Of a stretch of DNA of 64,000 nucleotides, positions 48,617 through 57,759 are shown piece by piece; position 1 is the stretch's first letter, and the number at the start of each line of letters is the position of its first letter. Source of the stretch: Streptomyces cynarae. GTDB taxonomy: Bacteria; Actinomycetota; Actinomycetes; Streptomycetales; Streptomycetaceae. A program made the position numbers and the translations under genes. The stretch lies in the NCBI RefSeq assembly GCF_025642135.1, contig NZ_CP106793.1, positions 8,338,001 through 8,402,000 on the forward strand. Reading direction: 5' to 3'. The notes beneath the pieces were generated by a model that saw nothing but the letters and a program-made list of their open reading frames with translations, ran no database searches and was not told the origin of the DNA.

Positions 48617-50073
48617 GACGACGCCTCCGGTGCTGTCTCGGAATCCACGGCGGTCAGCGGCAGCCGTACCTGGAACCGCGTGTCGCCCGGTTCGGACCGC
48701 ACGCTCAGGCTGCCGTGGTGCTTGTTGACGACGATGCGCCAGGAGATGTCCAGGCCGAGCCCGGTTCCCTGGCCGACCGGCTTCGTGGTGAAGAACGGGT
48801 CGAAGATACGGTCGCGGATCTCCTCCGGCACACCCGGTCCCGTGTCGCGGAACTCCACGAGCAGCCGGTCGTGGTCGAGGGCCGTCCGCACGGTCAGCGT
48901 GCCCTGCCCGCCCGCCTCGTTCATGGCCGACACCGCGTTGTCGATGAGGTTGGTCCACACCTGGTTCAACTCGCCCGGATAGGCGGGGATGTTCGGCAGG
49001 GACCGGTCGTAGTCCTTGACGACGGTGATCCGCTTGCCGATCTTCCCGGACAGCATCATCAGGGTGCTGTCGAGGAGTTCGTGCACATCGGCCGTCCGGT
49101 ACGGCGCCCGGTCGAGCTGGGAGTACTGCCGTGCCGCGTTGACAAGCGTGGACACCCGGGTCGTGGAGTCCTCGATCTCGTTCATCAGCAGCTCGGTCTC
49201 GACCGTGTAGTTGAGCCAGCGGACCGCGCCCTCCAGCGTCCGCTCGTCGACGGCCGCCGCGACCTGGTCCAGCCAGTCGGTGTCGAGTCCGGCCTGCACG
49301 AACGTCGGCGCGAGCTGCCAGCCGCCGTCGATACCGCGGTCGTCGAGCCAGTCGGTGATCGCGTCCTCGCGGTCGGACGCCTCCAGCGGGCTGACCGGCG
49401 TGGCCTTGGCGACCTGTTCGGCCGTCCGCTCCTGGATCTCGACCAGTGTCAGCAGCGCGTCCGGCTCGTAGCGTCCGGCGGCGATCACGCCCAGCTTGTG
49501 CCGCATCCCGGCGACCCGCTCGCGCAGCGCCGAGGTGGCGCGCACGGCCGCCGCGGCCGGGTTGTTCAGCTCATGGGTGAGACCGGCGGACAGCGATCCG
49601 AGCGCCAGCAGCCGCTCCCGCTGGTTGATGACCTGCTGGGTGTTCTTGGAGCCGAAGAACAGCCCCTCCAGCAGGTGCACCGCCATCGGGAACCAGTCCC
49701 GCATGATCGAGGCGAACGTCTCCGCGGGCAGGATGAAGAACCGCGAGGGTTCGGTGACCCGCATCGAGCCGCCGTACGACGCCGCGGCCCGGTCGCCCAG
49801 GTACGCCTGGAAGGCGCCCGCGTACACACCGCGCTGCGACGTCCGGTTGACCTCCACGTCGTCGGCGCCGACCCGCCGCGACAGCACGACCGTACCTTTG
49901 AGGAGGACGAAGAAGCAGGTGGCGGGCTCACCCTCGGTGTAGACCGGGCCGGGGTCGTACTCCTCCACCCGCCCTTCCCGGCACAGCCGCGCCAGCTGCT
50001 CGTCATCCAGCTTCTCGAACAGGAAGAGCGTCTTCAGCTCCGCCCGGTCGCACGCCATCGGCCGGCCGCTCAT
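48613..50073 (-). CDS. histidine kinase with N-terminal cyclic-nucleotide-binding domain
   Basis: 486 residues from ATG 50073 with GGGGAG 5 bp upstream. Residues ~10-140 are a CNB/Crp-like sensor (TLFLFEKLDDEQLARLCREG, GEPATCFFVLLKGTVVLSRR). The dimerisation H-box is LSAGLTHELNNPAAAAV with a phosphorylatable His near 166. The ATPase domain has NQVWTNLIDNAVSAM (N box), FRDTGPGVPEEI (G1) and GQGTGLGLDIS (G2). There are no membrane segments, so it is a cytosolic sensor. It lies between the receiver-flavoprotein and UBP genes and probably phosphorylates that receiver. Confidence 0.92.
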   Translation of the reverse strand: MSGRPMACDRAELKTLFLFEKLDDEQLARLCREGRVEEYDPGPVYTEGEPATCFFVLLKGTVVLSRRVGADDVEVNRTSQRGVYAGAFQAYLGDRAAASYGGSMRVTEPSRFFILPAETFASIMRDWFPMAVHLLEGLFFGSKNTQQVINQRERLLALGSLSAGLTHELNNPAAAAVRATSALRERVAGMRHKLGVIAAGRYEPDALLTLVEIQERTAEQVAKATPVSPLEASDREDAITDWLDDRGIDGGWQLAPTFVQAGLDTDWLDQVAAAVDERTLEGAVRWLNYTVETELLMNEIEDSTTRVSTLVNAARQYSQLDRAPYRTADVHELLDSTLMMLSGKIGKRITVVKDYDRSLPNIPAYPGELNQVWTNLIDNAVSAMNEAGGQGTLTVRTALDHDRLLVEFRDTGPGVPEEIRDRIFDPFFTTKPVGQGTGLGLDISWRIVVNKHHGSLSVRSEPGDTRFQVRLPLTAVDSETAPEASS

Positions 50074-50095
50074 CACCGCTCCCCGCGTCGTGGGT

Positions 50096-51775
50096 TCATG
50101 ACTGCTCCAGATACCGGTGGACGAGCATCACGGCCATTGCTCCCTCGCCCACCGCGGAGGCGACCCGCTTGGCGGACTCGGCGCGCGCGTCGCCCGCCAC
50201 GAACACACCCGGGACGTTGGTCTCCAGGTGGTACGGGGGCCGGTCCAGCTCCCAGCCCTTCGGAGGCTGCCCGTCGCTCGTCATGTCGGGGCCGGTCGGG
50301 ATGAACCCCTTCTCGTCCCGCAGCACCGTCCCCTCCAGCCAGTCGGTCAGCGGGGCCGCCCCGATGAACACGAACAGCCACTGCGCGTCGACGAGTTCGG
50401 TCTGCCCGGTCGCCACGTCCCGCAGCGTCAGCTTCTCCAGATGGTCCGAGCCGTGCGCCGCGTCCACCACGGTGCGGGTGCGGACGTGAATGTTCGGAGC
50501 GTCGTTGATCTGCTGGATCAGATAGTGCGACATCGACGCCGACAGCGACTCGCCGCGTACCAGGATGTTGACCGACTTGCAGCCCCGGGACAGGTACATC
50601 GCCGCCTGGCCCGCCGAGTTGGCGCCACCCACGATGTACACGTCGTACCCGGAACAGGCGGGGGCCTCCGTCAGCGCCGAACCGTAGAACACCCCGCACC
50701 CCGTCAGCTCGGCGAGCCCCGGCGCCTGGAGCTGCCGGTAGGACACGCCGGTCGCCAGGATCACGCTGTGCGCGCCGATCGCGGTCCCGTCCGAGAACCG
50801 CACGATCCGGGCGGCACCGTTGACCTCGAGAGCGGACACCTCCCGCGCGGTGAGGATCTCCGCGCCGAACTTCTTCGCCTGCCGGCGAGCCCGGTCCGTC
50901 AGCTGCGCGCCCGACACACCGTCGGGAAAGCCGAGGTAGTTCTCTATGCGGGAACTCTGCCCGGCCTGACCACCGGTCGCGGACCGCTCCACGAGCAGCG
51001 TCCGCAGCCCCTCCGACGCCCCGTACACCGCCGCCCCGAGGCCGGCGGGCCCGCCGCCGATCACGACCAGGTCGTAGAACTCCGAGGTCGGCGTCGTCGC
51101 CAGGCCCACGTGCGCGGCCAGTTCCGGGTCCTCCGGCTCGACCAGCGGCGTGCCGTCCGGGGTGACGACGAGCGGCAGCCGCTCCCCGTCCTGCCCGGCC
51201 GCCGCCAGCAGCCGCTGCCCCTCCGGGGTCTCGACCGAGTACCAGCGGTAGGGCACCTGGTTGCGGGCCAGGAACTCGCGTACGTCCGACGAGCGCGCCG
51301 ACCAGCGGTGGCCGACCACCTTCGTAGTCGGAACCGGCCGGTAGTCGGAGGTCCGCCATGCCTCCAGCAGATCGTCCAGCACCGGGTAGAGCTTCTCCTC
51401 GGGCGGGTCCCACGGCTTGAGGAGATAGTGGTCGAGGTCGATCACGTTGATCGCGTCGATGGCCGCGTTGGTGTCCGCGTACGCCGTCAGCAGCACCCGC
51501 CGCGCGCCCGGGTAGACGTCCAGGGCCTGTTCCAGGAACTCGATGCCGTTCATCTGCGGCATCCGGTAGTCGGCCAGGATCACCGCCACCAGGTCGCCGC
51601 GCAGCTTGAGCTCCCGCAGCGCCTCGAGCCCGCTCTCACCGGACTCGGCTCGCACGATGCGGTACGACTCGCCGTACCTGCGGCGCAGGTCGCGCGCCAC
51701 GGCACGCGACACTCCGGGGTCGTCGTCCACGGTCAGGATGACGGTCCGTGCAGCTGCCCCCGCAGCCTGTGCCAT
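50096..51775 (-). CDS. fused response-regulator receiver and thioredoxin-reductase-like flavoprotein
   Basis: 559 residues from ATG 51775 with GGGAG upstream. Residues ~12-130 are a receiver: acidic pair in LTVDDDPGV, phosphoacceptor Asp69 in ILADYRMP, Thr97 and Lys120 in LLKPWD. A ~90-residue linker resembling a glutaredoxin/thioredoxin fold follows. From ~233 there is a thioredoxin-reductase-like FAD/NADPH module (YDLVVIGGGPAGLGAAVYG, GGQAGQSSRIENYLGFP, VYIVGGANSAGQAAMYL, VFVAGDARAESAKRVASAV). The redox CxxC is lost (GCGVFYGSALTEAPACSG), so it cannot reduce thioredoxin classically. Probably a phospho-regulated flavoprotein sensor coupled to the kinase gene 23 bp downstream. Confidence 0.92.
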   Translation of the reverse strand: MAQAAGAAARTVILTVDDDPGVSRAVARDLRRRYGESYRIVRAESGESGLEALRELKLRGDLVAVILADYRMPQMNGIEFLEQALDVYPGARRVLLTAYADTNAAIDAINVIDLDHYLLKPWDPPEEKLYPVLDDLLEAWRTSDYRPVPTTKVVGHRWSARSSDVREFLARNQVPYRWYSVETPEGQRLLAAAGQDGERLPLVVTPDGTPLVEPEDPELAAHVGLATTPTSEFYDLVVIGGGPAGLGAAVYGASEGLRTLLVERSATGGQAGQSSRIENYLGFPDGVSGAQLTDRARRQAKKFGAEILTAREVSALEVNGAARIVRFSDGTAIGAHSVILATGVSYRQLQAPGLAELTGCGVFYGSALTEAPACSGYDVYIVGGANSAGQAAMYLSRGCKSVNILVRGESLSASMSHYLIQQINDAPNIHVRTRTVVDAAHGSDHLEKLTLRDVATGQTELVDAQWLFVFIGAAPLTDWLEGTVLRDEKGFIPTGPDMTSDGQPPKGWELDRPPYHLETNVPGVFVAGDARAESAKRVASAVGEGAMAVMLVHRYLEQS

Positions 51776-51909
51776 AAGGTCTCCCGCCCCGAGCTCATCC
51801 ACGTCCCGGCCATCGTATGTTCGTTCGTCCGGTTTCGCTCCTGAACCCGGTGAGCACCTGACCGGTGGCATGATCACCTGCACCGGAGCAGCGACAGGAA
51901 GGCAGCAGC

Positions 51910-52779
51910 ATGACCCGCCCGATCACCGTGGGAGTGGACGGATCGCCGGAGAGCGTCGCCGCGGCGGCCTGGGCGGGCCGGGAGGCCGTGCGCCGGGGCC
52001 TGCCGTTGAGGATCGTCCACGCCTGGCAGTGGCAGGCCCTGGACGTCGCCCTGGCGGCCGACGAGGACGCCCAGGCCGGGTGGGCCAGGGAGGTCGTGGA
52101 CGCGGCCCGGGGCACGCTCACCGAGCGGCACCCGCAGCTGACCGTCACCGCCGAGGCGCGCCGGCAAGCGCCCGTCGAATCGCTGGTCGCCGAGGCGGCC
52201 ACGGCCGAACTGCTGGTGCTGGGCTCACGCGGGCACGGCGCGGTCGTCGGGTTCCTGATCGGCTCCGTCGGCCAGCAGGTGATCGCCGAGTCCACCCGGC
52301 CCGTGGTGCTGGTCCGCGCGGGCGACCGGCCCGCCGCCGAGGCGGCGGGCCGCGACATCGTCGTGGGACAGCACGGAGGGCCGGACGACAGTGCGCCCGC
52401 GCTCGCTTTCGCGTTCGAGACGGCCGCCGCCCGGGGCGCGGCCGTCCGCGTCGTACGGGCCTGGAGCCTGCCGCCCGTGTTCGCCTACAGCCCGGGCTCG
52501 CTCAAGCTGCTCGACGAGGCCGGTGGGCTGGAACAGTTCGAGAGGAAGGCGCTCGACGAGGCGCTGCGCCCCTGGCGGGACCGCTACCCCGACGTGCCGG
52601 TGACCGAGCACGTGGAGATGGGCAGCGCCGCCCAGGTGCTGCTCTCCGCGGCCGGTGACGCGCAGCTCGTGGTGGTGGGACGCCGTGCCAGCCGGGCCGT
52701 GGGGCCCCGCATCGGATCGGTGGCGCACGCGCTGCTGCACCACGCGCCCTGCCCGGTGGCGGTCGTACCGCCCGCCTGA
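51910..52779 (+). CDS. universal stress protein, tandem UspA domains
   Basis: 289 residues. Two USP domains span ~1-140 and ~150-289. The first has VGVDGSPESVAAAAWAGREA and the ATP-binding GSRGHGAVVGFLIGSVGQQV (GxxG-9x-GS). The second has GPDDSAPALAFAFETA and a diverged GRRASRAVGPRIGSVAHALL. Nucleotide-binding stress proteins of this type modulate dormancy, hypoxia or membrane stress in actinomycetes. It is divergent from the redox-signalling operon. The last codon is 13 bp from the convergent hydrolase gene. Start ATG, purine-rich GACAGGAAGG upstream. Confidence 0.92.
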   Translation: MTRPITVGVDGSPESVAAAAWAGREAVRRGLPLRIVHAWQWQALDVALAADEDAQAGWAREVVDAARGTLTERHPQLTVTAEARRQAPVESLVAEAATAELLVLGSRGHGAVVGFLIGSVGQQVIAESTRPVVLVRAGDRPAAEAAGRDIVVGQHGGPDDSAPALAFAFETAAARGAAVRVVRAWSLPPVFAYSPGSLKLLDEAGGLEQFERKALDEALRPWRDRYPDVPVTEHVEMGSAAQVLLSAAGDAQLVVVGRRASRAVGPRIGSVAHALLHHAPCPVAVVPPA

Positions 52780-52792
52780 CACAGGTTCCGAC

Positions 52793-53548
52793 TCACAGGG
52801 CCCGGTCGAAGAGGGCCAGCAGCTCCCGCCAGTGCCTTTCCGCCGCCTCGGCGTGGTAGCTGGAGGTGTCCTCCTGGGTGTAGCCGTGCGGGGCGCCCGG
52901 GTAGACCTCGCAGCGGTGGCGCACACCCGCGTCGGTGAGTGCCTTCTCCAGCCGCTCGATCTGCTGGGGCGGCAGGGAGTGGTCGTGGTCGGCGTGTCCG
53001 AAGTACGCCTCCGCGGTGATGCGGTCGGCCGCAAGATGGGGGCTGTCCGGCTTGTCGGTCGCCAGCTGCCCGCCGTGGAAGCCGGCCACGGCGGCGACCC
53101 GCTCCGGATGCGTCCCGGCGGTGCGCAGGGCCAGCCGGGCGCCCATGCAGTAGCCGGTCACACCGACCGGGCCGTCGACGGCCTGCGGGCAGTCGGCGAG
53201 CCGGCGCAGATAGGCGTCGGCGTCGCGCTCGGCCCGCTCGGGCGTCACCGACCGGATGAGCGGCATGACCTTCTGGAAGAGCTCCGGACGTGCGTCCGTG
53301 TCGATGAAGTCGGGCAGCTCGACGACGGGCGCCCGGCCGTGGCGGTAGAAGACGTTGGGCACCAGCACCGTGTAGCCGTGCCCGGCGAGGCGGTCGGCCA
53401 TCTTCTTCAGGGACGGGCGCAGTCCGAAGGCGTCCATGTAGAGCAGGACCGCGGGGTGGGGGCTGTGGTCGTCCGGGTGGGTGAGGTAGGCGTCCGCCGT
53501 GCCGTCCTCGGTGGGGATGTCCACGGACGTTCCACGGGTGGCGGTCAT
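52793..53548 (-). CDS. dienelactone hydrolase-family protein
   Basis: 251 residues. An alpha/beta hydrolase with the Cys nucleophile of dienelactone hydrolases in VGVTGYCMGARLAL (residue ~133), Asp in AYFGHADHDHSL and His in YPGAPHGYTQEDTSSY. The N-terminus PHPAVLLYMDAFGLRPSLKK is typical of the family. Characterised members open dienelactone in chlorocatechol degradation, but most Streptomyces copies have unknown substrates. Start ATG 53548 with AGGAGAA upstream. Confidence 0.9.
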   Translation of the reverse strand: MTATRGTSVDIPTEDGTADAYLTHPDDHSPHPAVLLYMDAFGLRPSLKKMADRLAGHGYTVLVPNVFYRHGRAPVVELPDFIDTDARPELFQKVMPLIRSVTPERAERDADAYLRRLADCPQAVDGPVGVTGYCMGARLALRTAGTHPERVAAVAGFHGGQLATDKPDSPHLAADRITAEAYFGHADHDHSLPPQQIERLEKALTDAGVRHRCEVYPGAPHGYTQEDTSSYHAEAAERHWRELLALFDRAL

Positions 53549-53636
53549 ATGTGGTTCTCCTGCCTGTCGACGTCCGGCCGGCGACGACCCCGGCCGGGCC
53601 TTGCGATCATCATCGCAACGCCGGCCGGCTGATCGC

Positions 53637-54896
53637 TCAGGAGGGCCGAACGGGACCGTCTTCTTCTTCCTGCGGATCGGTCAGCGTCTCGCGGACCTTG
53701 GGCAGGATGTTGTCCACGTAGTCCTTCACGGCGGTGTCCAGACCGATGTCGTGCTGGGCCCGCTCCGACAGATACCACCGGTGTTCCAGCAGCTCGTGGT
53801 ACAGCTCCGCCGGATCCATCGCCCCCCGCAGCTCCGGCGGCACCGCGCGCACGGTGGGCCGGAACACGTCCCGCACCCACCGGTGGGCGAGCACCTCGGG
53901 CCGGGCGGCGAGGGGGTCGCCGGGCGCGTAGTCGTCCTGGGTGGCCATCCAGCTCTCCAGGTCGTTCAGCAGCCGCCGCGCCTGGTTCTCCTCGGCGTCG
54001 AGGCCGGTCAGCCGGAGCAGCTGCCGCTGATGGTGCCCGGCGTCGACGACCTTCGGCACGAAGGTGACGGTGTCGCCGTTGGAGGAGTGCGAGATCTGCA
54101 TCTCCGCCACGTCGAACCCGAGGTCGTTCAGGCGGCGGACACGGCGGTCGATGTAGTGGTGCTTGCCCGCCGGGTACACGGAGGTGCGGGTCAGCTCGTC
54201 CCACAGGCCTGAGTACCGCTGGCAGATCTCCATGCCGAACTCGATCGGATCGACGGACGGGTGCAGTGCCCCGGAAGCCTCCAGGTCCAGCAGCTCACCG
54301 CTGATGTTGACGCGCGCGAGATCGAGGTCGTACTCCCGCTGCCCCGGGCTCAGCCGGGGGTGCAGATCGCCGGTCTCGGCGTCCACCAGGTACGCGGCGT
54401 AGGCGCCCGCGTCCCGCCGGAACAGGGTGTTGGACAGCGAGCAGTCACCCCAGGCGAACCCCGCCAGATGCAGCCGGACCAGCAGCACGGCCAGCGCGTC
54501 CATCAGCCGGTGCATGGTCGCGGGCCGCATGGTCGTCTCGAACATCGAGCGGTACGGCATCGAGCCGCGCAGATGCCGGGTGATCAGCACCGGCTCGAGG
54601 GGCTCGCCGTCCTTGCCGGTACGGCCGGTGACCACGGCGAGCGGGTCCACCGCCGGGATGCCGAGCCGGTCGAGGTCCCGCAGCAGCTCGAACTCGCGCA
54701 CCGCGGGCCGCTCGGCGAGCTCCTTGACGGCCACCACCTCCGTACCGGCGCGTGCGTAGCGCACCACGTGCCGGGAGATACCGCGGGGCAGCGGCACGAG
54801 GTAATGCTCCGGCCACTCCTCCAGGGGCAGCTGCCACGGCAGTTCGAGCAGGAGCGCGGGGTGCTCCGGATTGGTCGCGCTGATCTGCAGAGCCAT
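53637..54896 (-). CDS. DUF4032 protein with protein-kinase-like fold
   Basis: 419 residues. The N-terminal ~230 residues resemble LPS-kinase/Rio-like folds: VVAVKELAERPAVREFELL (Lys), FAWGDCSLSNTLF (HxDxxxxN-like) and AYLVDAETGDLH (D-x-G replaced). The rest is the conserved DUF4032 C-terminus (VDPIEFGMEICQRYSGLWDE, HSSNGDTVTFVPKVVDAG). The protein is cytosolic, widespread in actinomycetes and functionally uncharacterised. The kinase-like residues suggest ATP binding, but activity is unproven. Start ATG 54896. Confidence 0.85.
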   Translation of the reverse strand: MALQISATNPEHPALLLELPWQLPLEEWPEHYLVPLPRGISRHVVRYARAGTEVVAVKELAERPAVREFELLRDLDRLGIPAVDPLAVVTGRTGKDGEPLEPVLITRHLRGSMPYRSMFETTMRPATMHRLMDALAVLLVRLHLAGFAWGDCSLSNTLFRRDAGAYAAYLVDAETGDLHPRLSPGQREYDLDLARVNISGELLDLEASGALHPSVDPIEFGMEICQRYSGLWDELTRTSVYPAGKHHYIDRRVRRLNDLGFDVAEMQISHSSNGDTVTFVPKVVDAGHHQRQLLRLTGLDAEENQARRLLNDLESWMATQDDYAPGDPLAARPEVLAHRWVRDVFRPTVRAVPPELRGAMDPAELYHELLEHRWYLSERAQHDIGLDTAVKDYVDNILPKVRETLTDPQEEEDGPVRPS

Positions 54897-55139
54897 CGAT
54901 GAACTGTCCTCGCCTCACGGTCGGCCGACGTACCAAGGAGCATCACCGCACCAGCACGGCACCGGAGTCAACAGGCGGCCGGATCTTGGACGGGAACATG
55001 CGGTGGCGGCCCAGCCGCAGTCCGGGCCCCCCGGAGGGGTGGTGGGGGCGAGATCACCGCGGCGCCCACCGGCACGGACTGAGCCCCGCACCACCCGCGC
55101 CGGGGTCACGGCGAGCCGAGGGCCACGACCGGTCGGAGC
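54897..55139. other. intergenic region, nothing recognised
   Basis: 243 bp upstream of the DUF4032 gene and downstream of the SpoIIE-type gene (both minus strand). It presumably holds the DUF4032 promoter; no clear motif, repeat or hairpin stands out. Confidence 0.3.
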
Positions 55140-57647
55140 CTACGATGCACCGTCGCCCCCACCCCGCCGCGCCGCCAGCAGCAACGCGATGTCGTCCGGC
55201 CGGTCCGTCGCGCGCCGCGCCCGGTCCGTGAGCCGGTCCGCGAGCTCCGCCAGGGTGAGCCCCGCCCGCCGGTGAGACGCCTCCCACTCGTGCGACAGCG
55301 CCGCACGCAGTTCACCGACCCCTTCGTCGATGTCCGCCCCCGGCCGCTCGACCAGCCCGTCCGTGTAGAGCGCCAGCACGGCCCCCGGTTCCAGCCGCAG
55401 CCACGTCACCGGATACCGGGCCTCCGGGTCCACCCCGAGCACCACCCCACCGGGCAGGTCCAGCACGTCCGCACGCCCGTCCGGATGGCCCAGCAGCGGC
55501 TGCGGATGCCCGGCCCGCGCGGCGCGCGCCGCCCCCGTGACCGGGTCGAGACGGATGTAGCAGCAGCTCGCGAACTGCCCCGGGTCGAGTCCGATGAGCA
55601 ACCGGTTCGTTCCGCTCATCACCTGGTCCGGAGAATGGTCGCCCAGTGCGAACGCCCTTACGGCGCTGCGCAGTTGACCCATGGTGGCCGCCGCCTGCAC
55701 CCCGTGTCCCTGCACATCGCCGATGACCAGGGCGAGACCGTCCCCGGCCTCCACCACGTCGTACCAGTCGCCGCCCACGTCCATGCCCTGGGTGCCCGGC
55801 AGATAGCGCCCCGCGGTCTCCACCTGGGGGTGCCTGGAGAGCCGCTGCGGCAGCAGGGCCTCCTGCAGACCGCGGGCCAGGGCCGCCTCGGAGTCGTAGC
55901 GGCGGGCCCGCTCCAGGGCCTGCGCGATCAGCCCGGCGAGTGCGGTGAGCACCGTGCGCTCCTCGGAGCTGAAGGACCGCGGCCGTTCGAAACCGAGGAT
56001 GCACGAGCCGACCGGTCGGCCGGAGGCGATCAGTGGCAGGAAGGCCCGCGAGCCGACATCGGCGTCCAGCGGGATGCCCGGATAGGCGGCCTCCAGCTGT
56101 TGCATCGACTCGAAGAACAAGGGACGGCCCGTGGTGAGGGTCTCGACGCCCGGCAGTTTGGCGTCCAGTGCCACCCCTTCGAACTGCCCGAGGAACCTCG
56201 GTGGGAAGCCGGTCTCCCAGGCCAGGTACAGACGCCGCTCGTGCAGCAGGTAGATGGCGAGATGGCGCCCCCCGAACGCGGGCAGCAGCTCCCGCATCAC
56301 CACCTCGGACACCTGACGGGCGGTCAGTGCCTCGGACAGCGCGATCGCGAGCACGATGGGGCGGTACACCGGGGCCAGCGCACCCTGCGCGCCGAGCGTC
56401 CCCGCGGCGGTCGTCGCCGCCGTCTCCTCCACCGAGGCCGCCTCCGCCGTGTGCCCGAGCGGCACCACCCGGCAGGTCACGACGTCGGGGCCGGGATAGA
56501 CGGACAACGTGAGCCAGTCGCCGTCCCGCTCCCCGTGCGGCCCGGTCGCGGGGCGCTCGACCTGGAAGTGCACCGGCTCGGACGACAGCAGCGCCGCCCG
56601 CAGATGGTCCTCGTAGGCGGGCCGGTCCAGCCATGGCACGGCCTCCAGCAGCGGCCGGCCGACCAGTTCCGCCGGCGGCCGCCCCAGCAGGTCGGCGGCC
56701 CGCGGGTTGATGTAGGTGATCAGGCCCAGCCGGTCGAACGCGAACACCCCGTCCGGGAGCAGGTCCGTGGCGCCCTCCGCCGCAGGGCCGGGTCCCGGAT
56801 CGATGACGAGACCGCCCACCCGGTGCCTGCCGTGCTCCGCCCCCTCCGTCCAGAACTCCAGCAGCCGCTCTCCACCGTCCTCGGCCCGCACCCGCAACGG
56901 CCGCACCGGCGAGCCGCCGGCTGCCGTCTCGCGCAGCGCGGACAGCACCAGGTGCGCGTCGTCGGGGGAGACGGCCCGGGCGAGCGCCTCCGGTGACCGG
57001 ACGACGTCGTACGCGGAGCCCGCCGCCAGCCCCCTGAAGGTGTCGTCCGTGGTGACCGTCCCGTCGGCCGTGTCCCATACGAAGTGCCCGATGCGGCCCT
57101 GCGGCCGGCCTGCCGCGGGCGGTCGTACGCACAGCGACGGCCCGTCCCACACCACCGGATCCCCGCCCGCCTCCAGGGCGGCCAGGGTGTGGCCCAGCCG
57201 GTCCGCTACGGCCGTCAGCCGGCCCCGGTCGGGCAGCGCCTCGGTCGCGGACGGCGCCGGGGGCCGTAGCACCGTCAGCACACCGTACGTAGTGGCACCG
57301 GCCCGCACGGGCACGTACACCGAGCCGAAGCGGAACGGCAGCCCGGCGGACAGTTGCGGATAGCGCCGCATCGTCTCCGTGGCGTCGCTGAGCACCACCT
57401 GCACGCCCCGGCGGTAGGCGTCCGCGACGGGGAACGGCCGGTCCTGGTGCAGCCGCGACCACGGCCGGAAGAGTTTCGAGGGCAGCCCGGAGAGCACGGC
57501 CAGGCGCAGCACACCCGGCGTGCCGGAGCGCAGGTACACGCCGCACGCCAGACCGCCCACGGCACGCAGCGCGTCCACCACCGCGCGGATCAGCGCCGTG
57601 GCCGGCGTCCCGAGTGCGCTGCCCGTGTCGTCGATGCTCCCTCGCAT
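55140..57647 (-). CDS. cytosolic GAF-PAS-GAF-SpoIIE phosphatase
   Basis: 835 residues from ATG 57647, behind GAGGGC. There is no membrane segment. Residues ~10-170 look like a GAF domain, ~290-410 a PAS domain (LLPDGVFAFDRLGLITYINP), ~430-590 a second GAF (AIALSEALTARQVSEVVMRE, ADVGSRAFLPLIASGRPVG). The SpoIIE/PP2C phosphatase occupies ~600-830 with MDVGGDWYDVVEAG, IGDVQGHGVQAAATMGQLRS, YTDGLVERPGADIDEG and DRPDDIALLLA. Such proteins dephosphorylate anti-anti-sigma factors. This is the second SpoIIE-type protein in the window, and it too lacks adjacent partner genes. Confidence 0.92.
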   Translation of the reverse strand: MRGSIDDTGSALGTPATALIRAVVDALRAVGGLACGVYLRSGTPGVLRLAVLSGLPSKLFRPWSRLHQDRPFPVADAYRRGVQVVLSDATETMRRYPQLSAGLPFRFGSVYVPVRAGATTYGVLTVLRPPAPSATEALPDRGRLTAVADRLGHTLAALEAGGDPVVWDGPSLCVRPPAAGRPQGRIGHFVWDTADGTVTTDDTFRGLAAGSAYDVVRSPEALARAVSPDDAHLVLSALRETAAGGSPVRPLRVRAEDGGERLLEFWTEGAEHGRHRVGGLVIDPGPGPAAEGATDLLPDGVFAFDRLGLITYINPRAADLLGRPPAELVGRPLLEAVPWLDRPAYEDHLRAALLSSEPVHFQVERPATGPHGERDGDWLTLSVYPGPDVVTCRVVPLGHTAEAASVEETAATTAAGTLGAQGALAPVYRPIVLAIALSEALTARQVSEVVMRELLPAFGGRHLAIYLLHERRLYLAWETGFPPRFLGQFEGVALDAKLPGVETLTTGRPLFFESMQQLEAAYPGIPLDADVGSRAFLPLIASGRPVGSCILGFERPRSFSSEERTVLTALAGLIAQALERARRYDSEAALARGLQEALLPQRLSRHPQVETAGRYLPGTQGMDVGGDWYDVVEAGDGLALVIGDVQGHGVQAAATMGQLRSAVRAFALGDHSPDQVMSGTNRLLIGLDPGQFASCCYIRLDPVTGAARAARAGHPQPLLGHPDGRADVLDLPGGVVLGVDPEARYPVTWLRLEPGAVLALYTDGLVERPGADIDEGVGELRAALSHEWEASHRRAGLTLAELADRLTDRARRATDRPDDIALLLAARRGGGDGAS

Positions 57648-57759
57648 CGGTCTGCCCTCGTCCCCGGCCGTCGGGTCCGTACCACAGTCAGCATGCGCCG
57701 CCCCGTCGTGCCCGCGCATCCCGGCGGACCGGCGGCCCGGGAAGCGGTCACGGAAGCGG

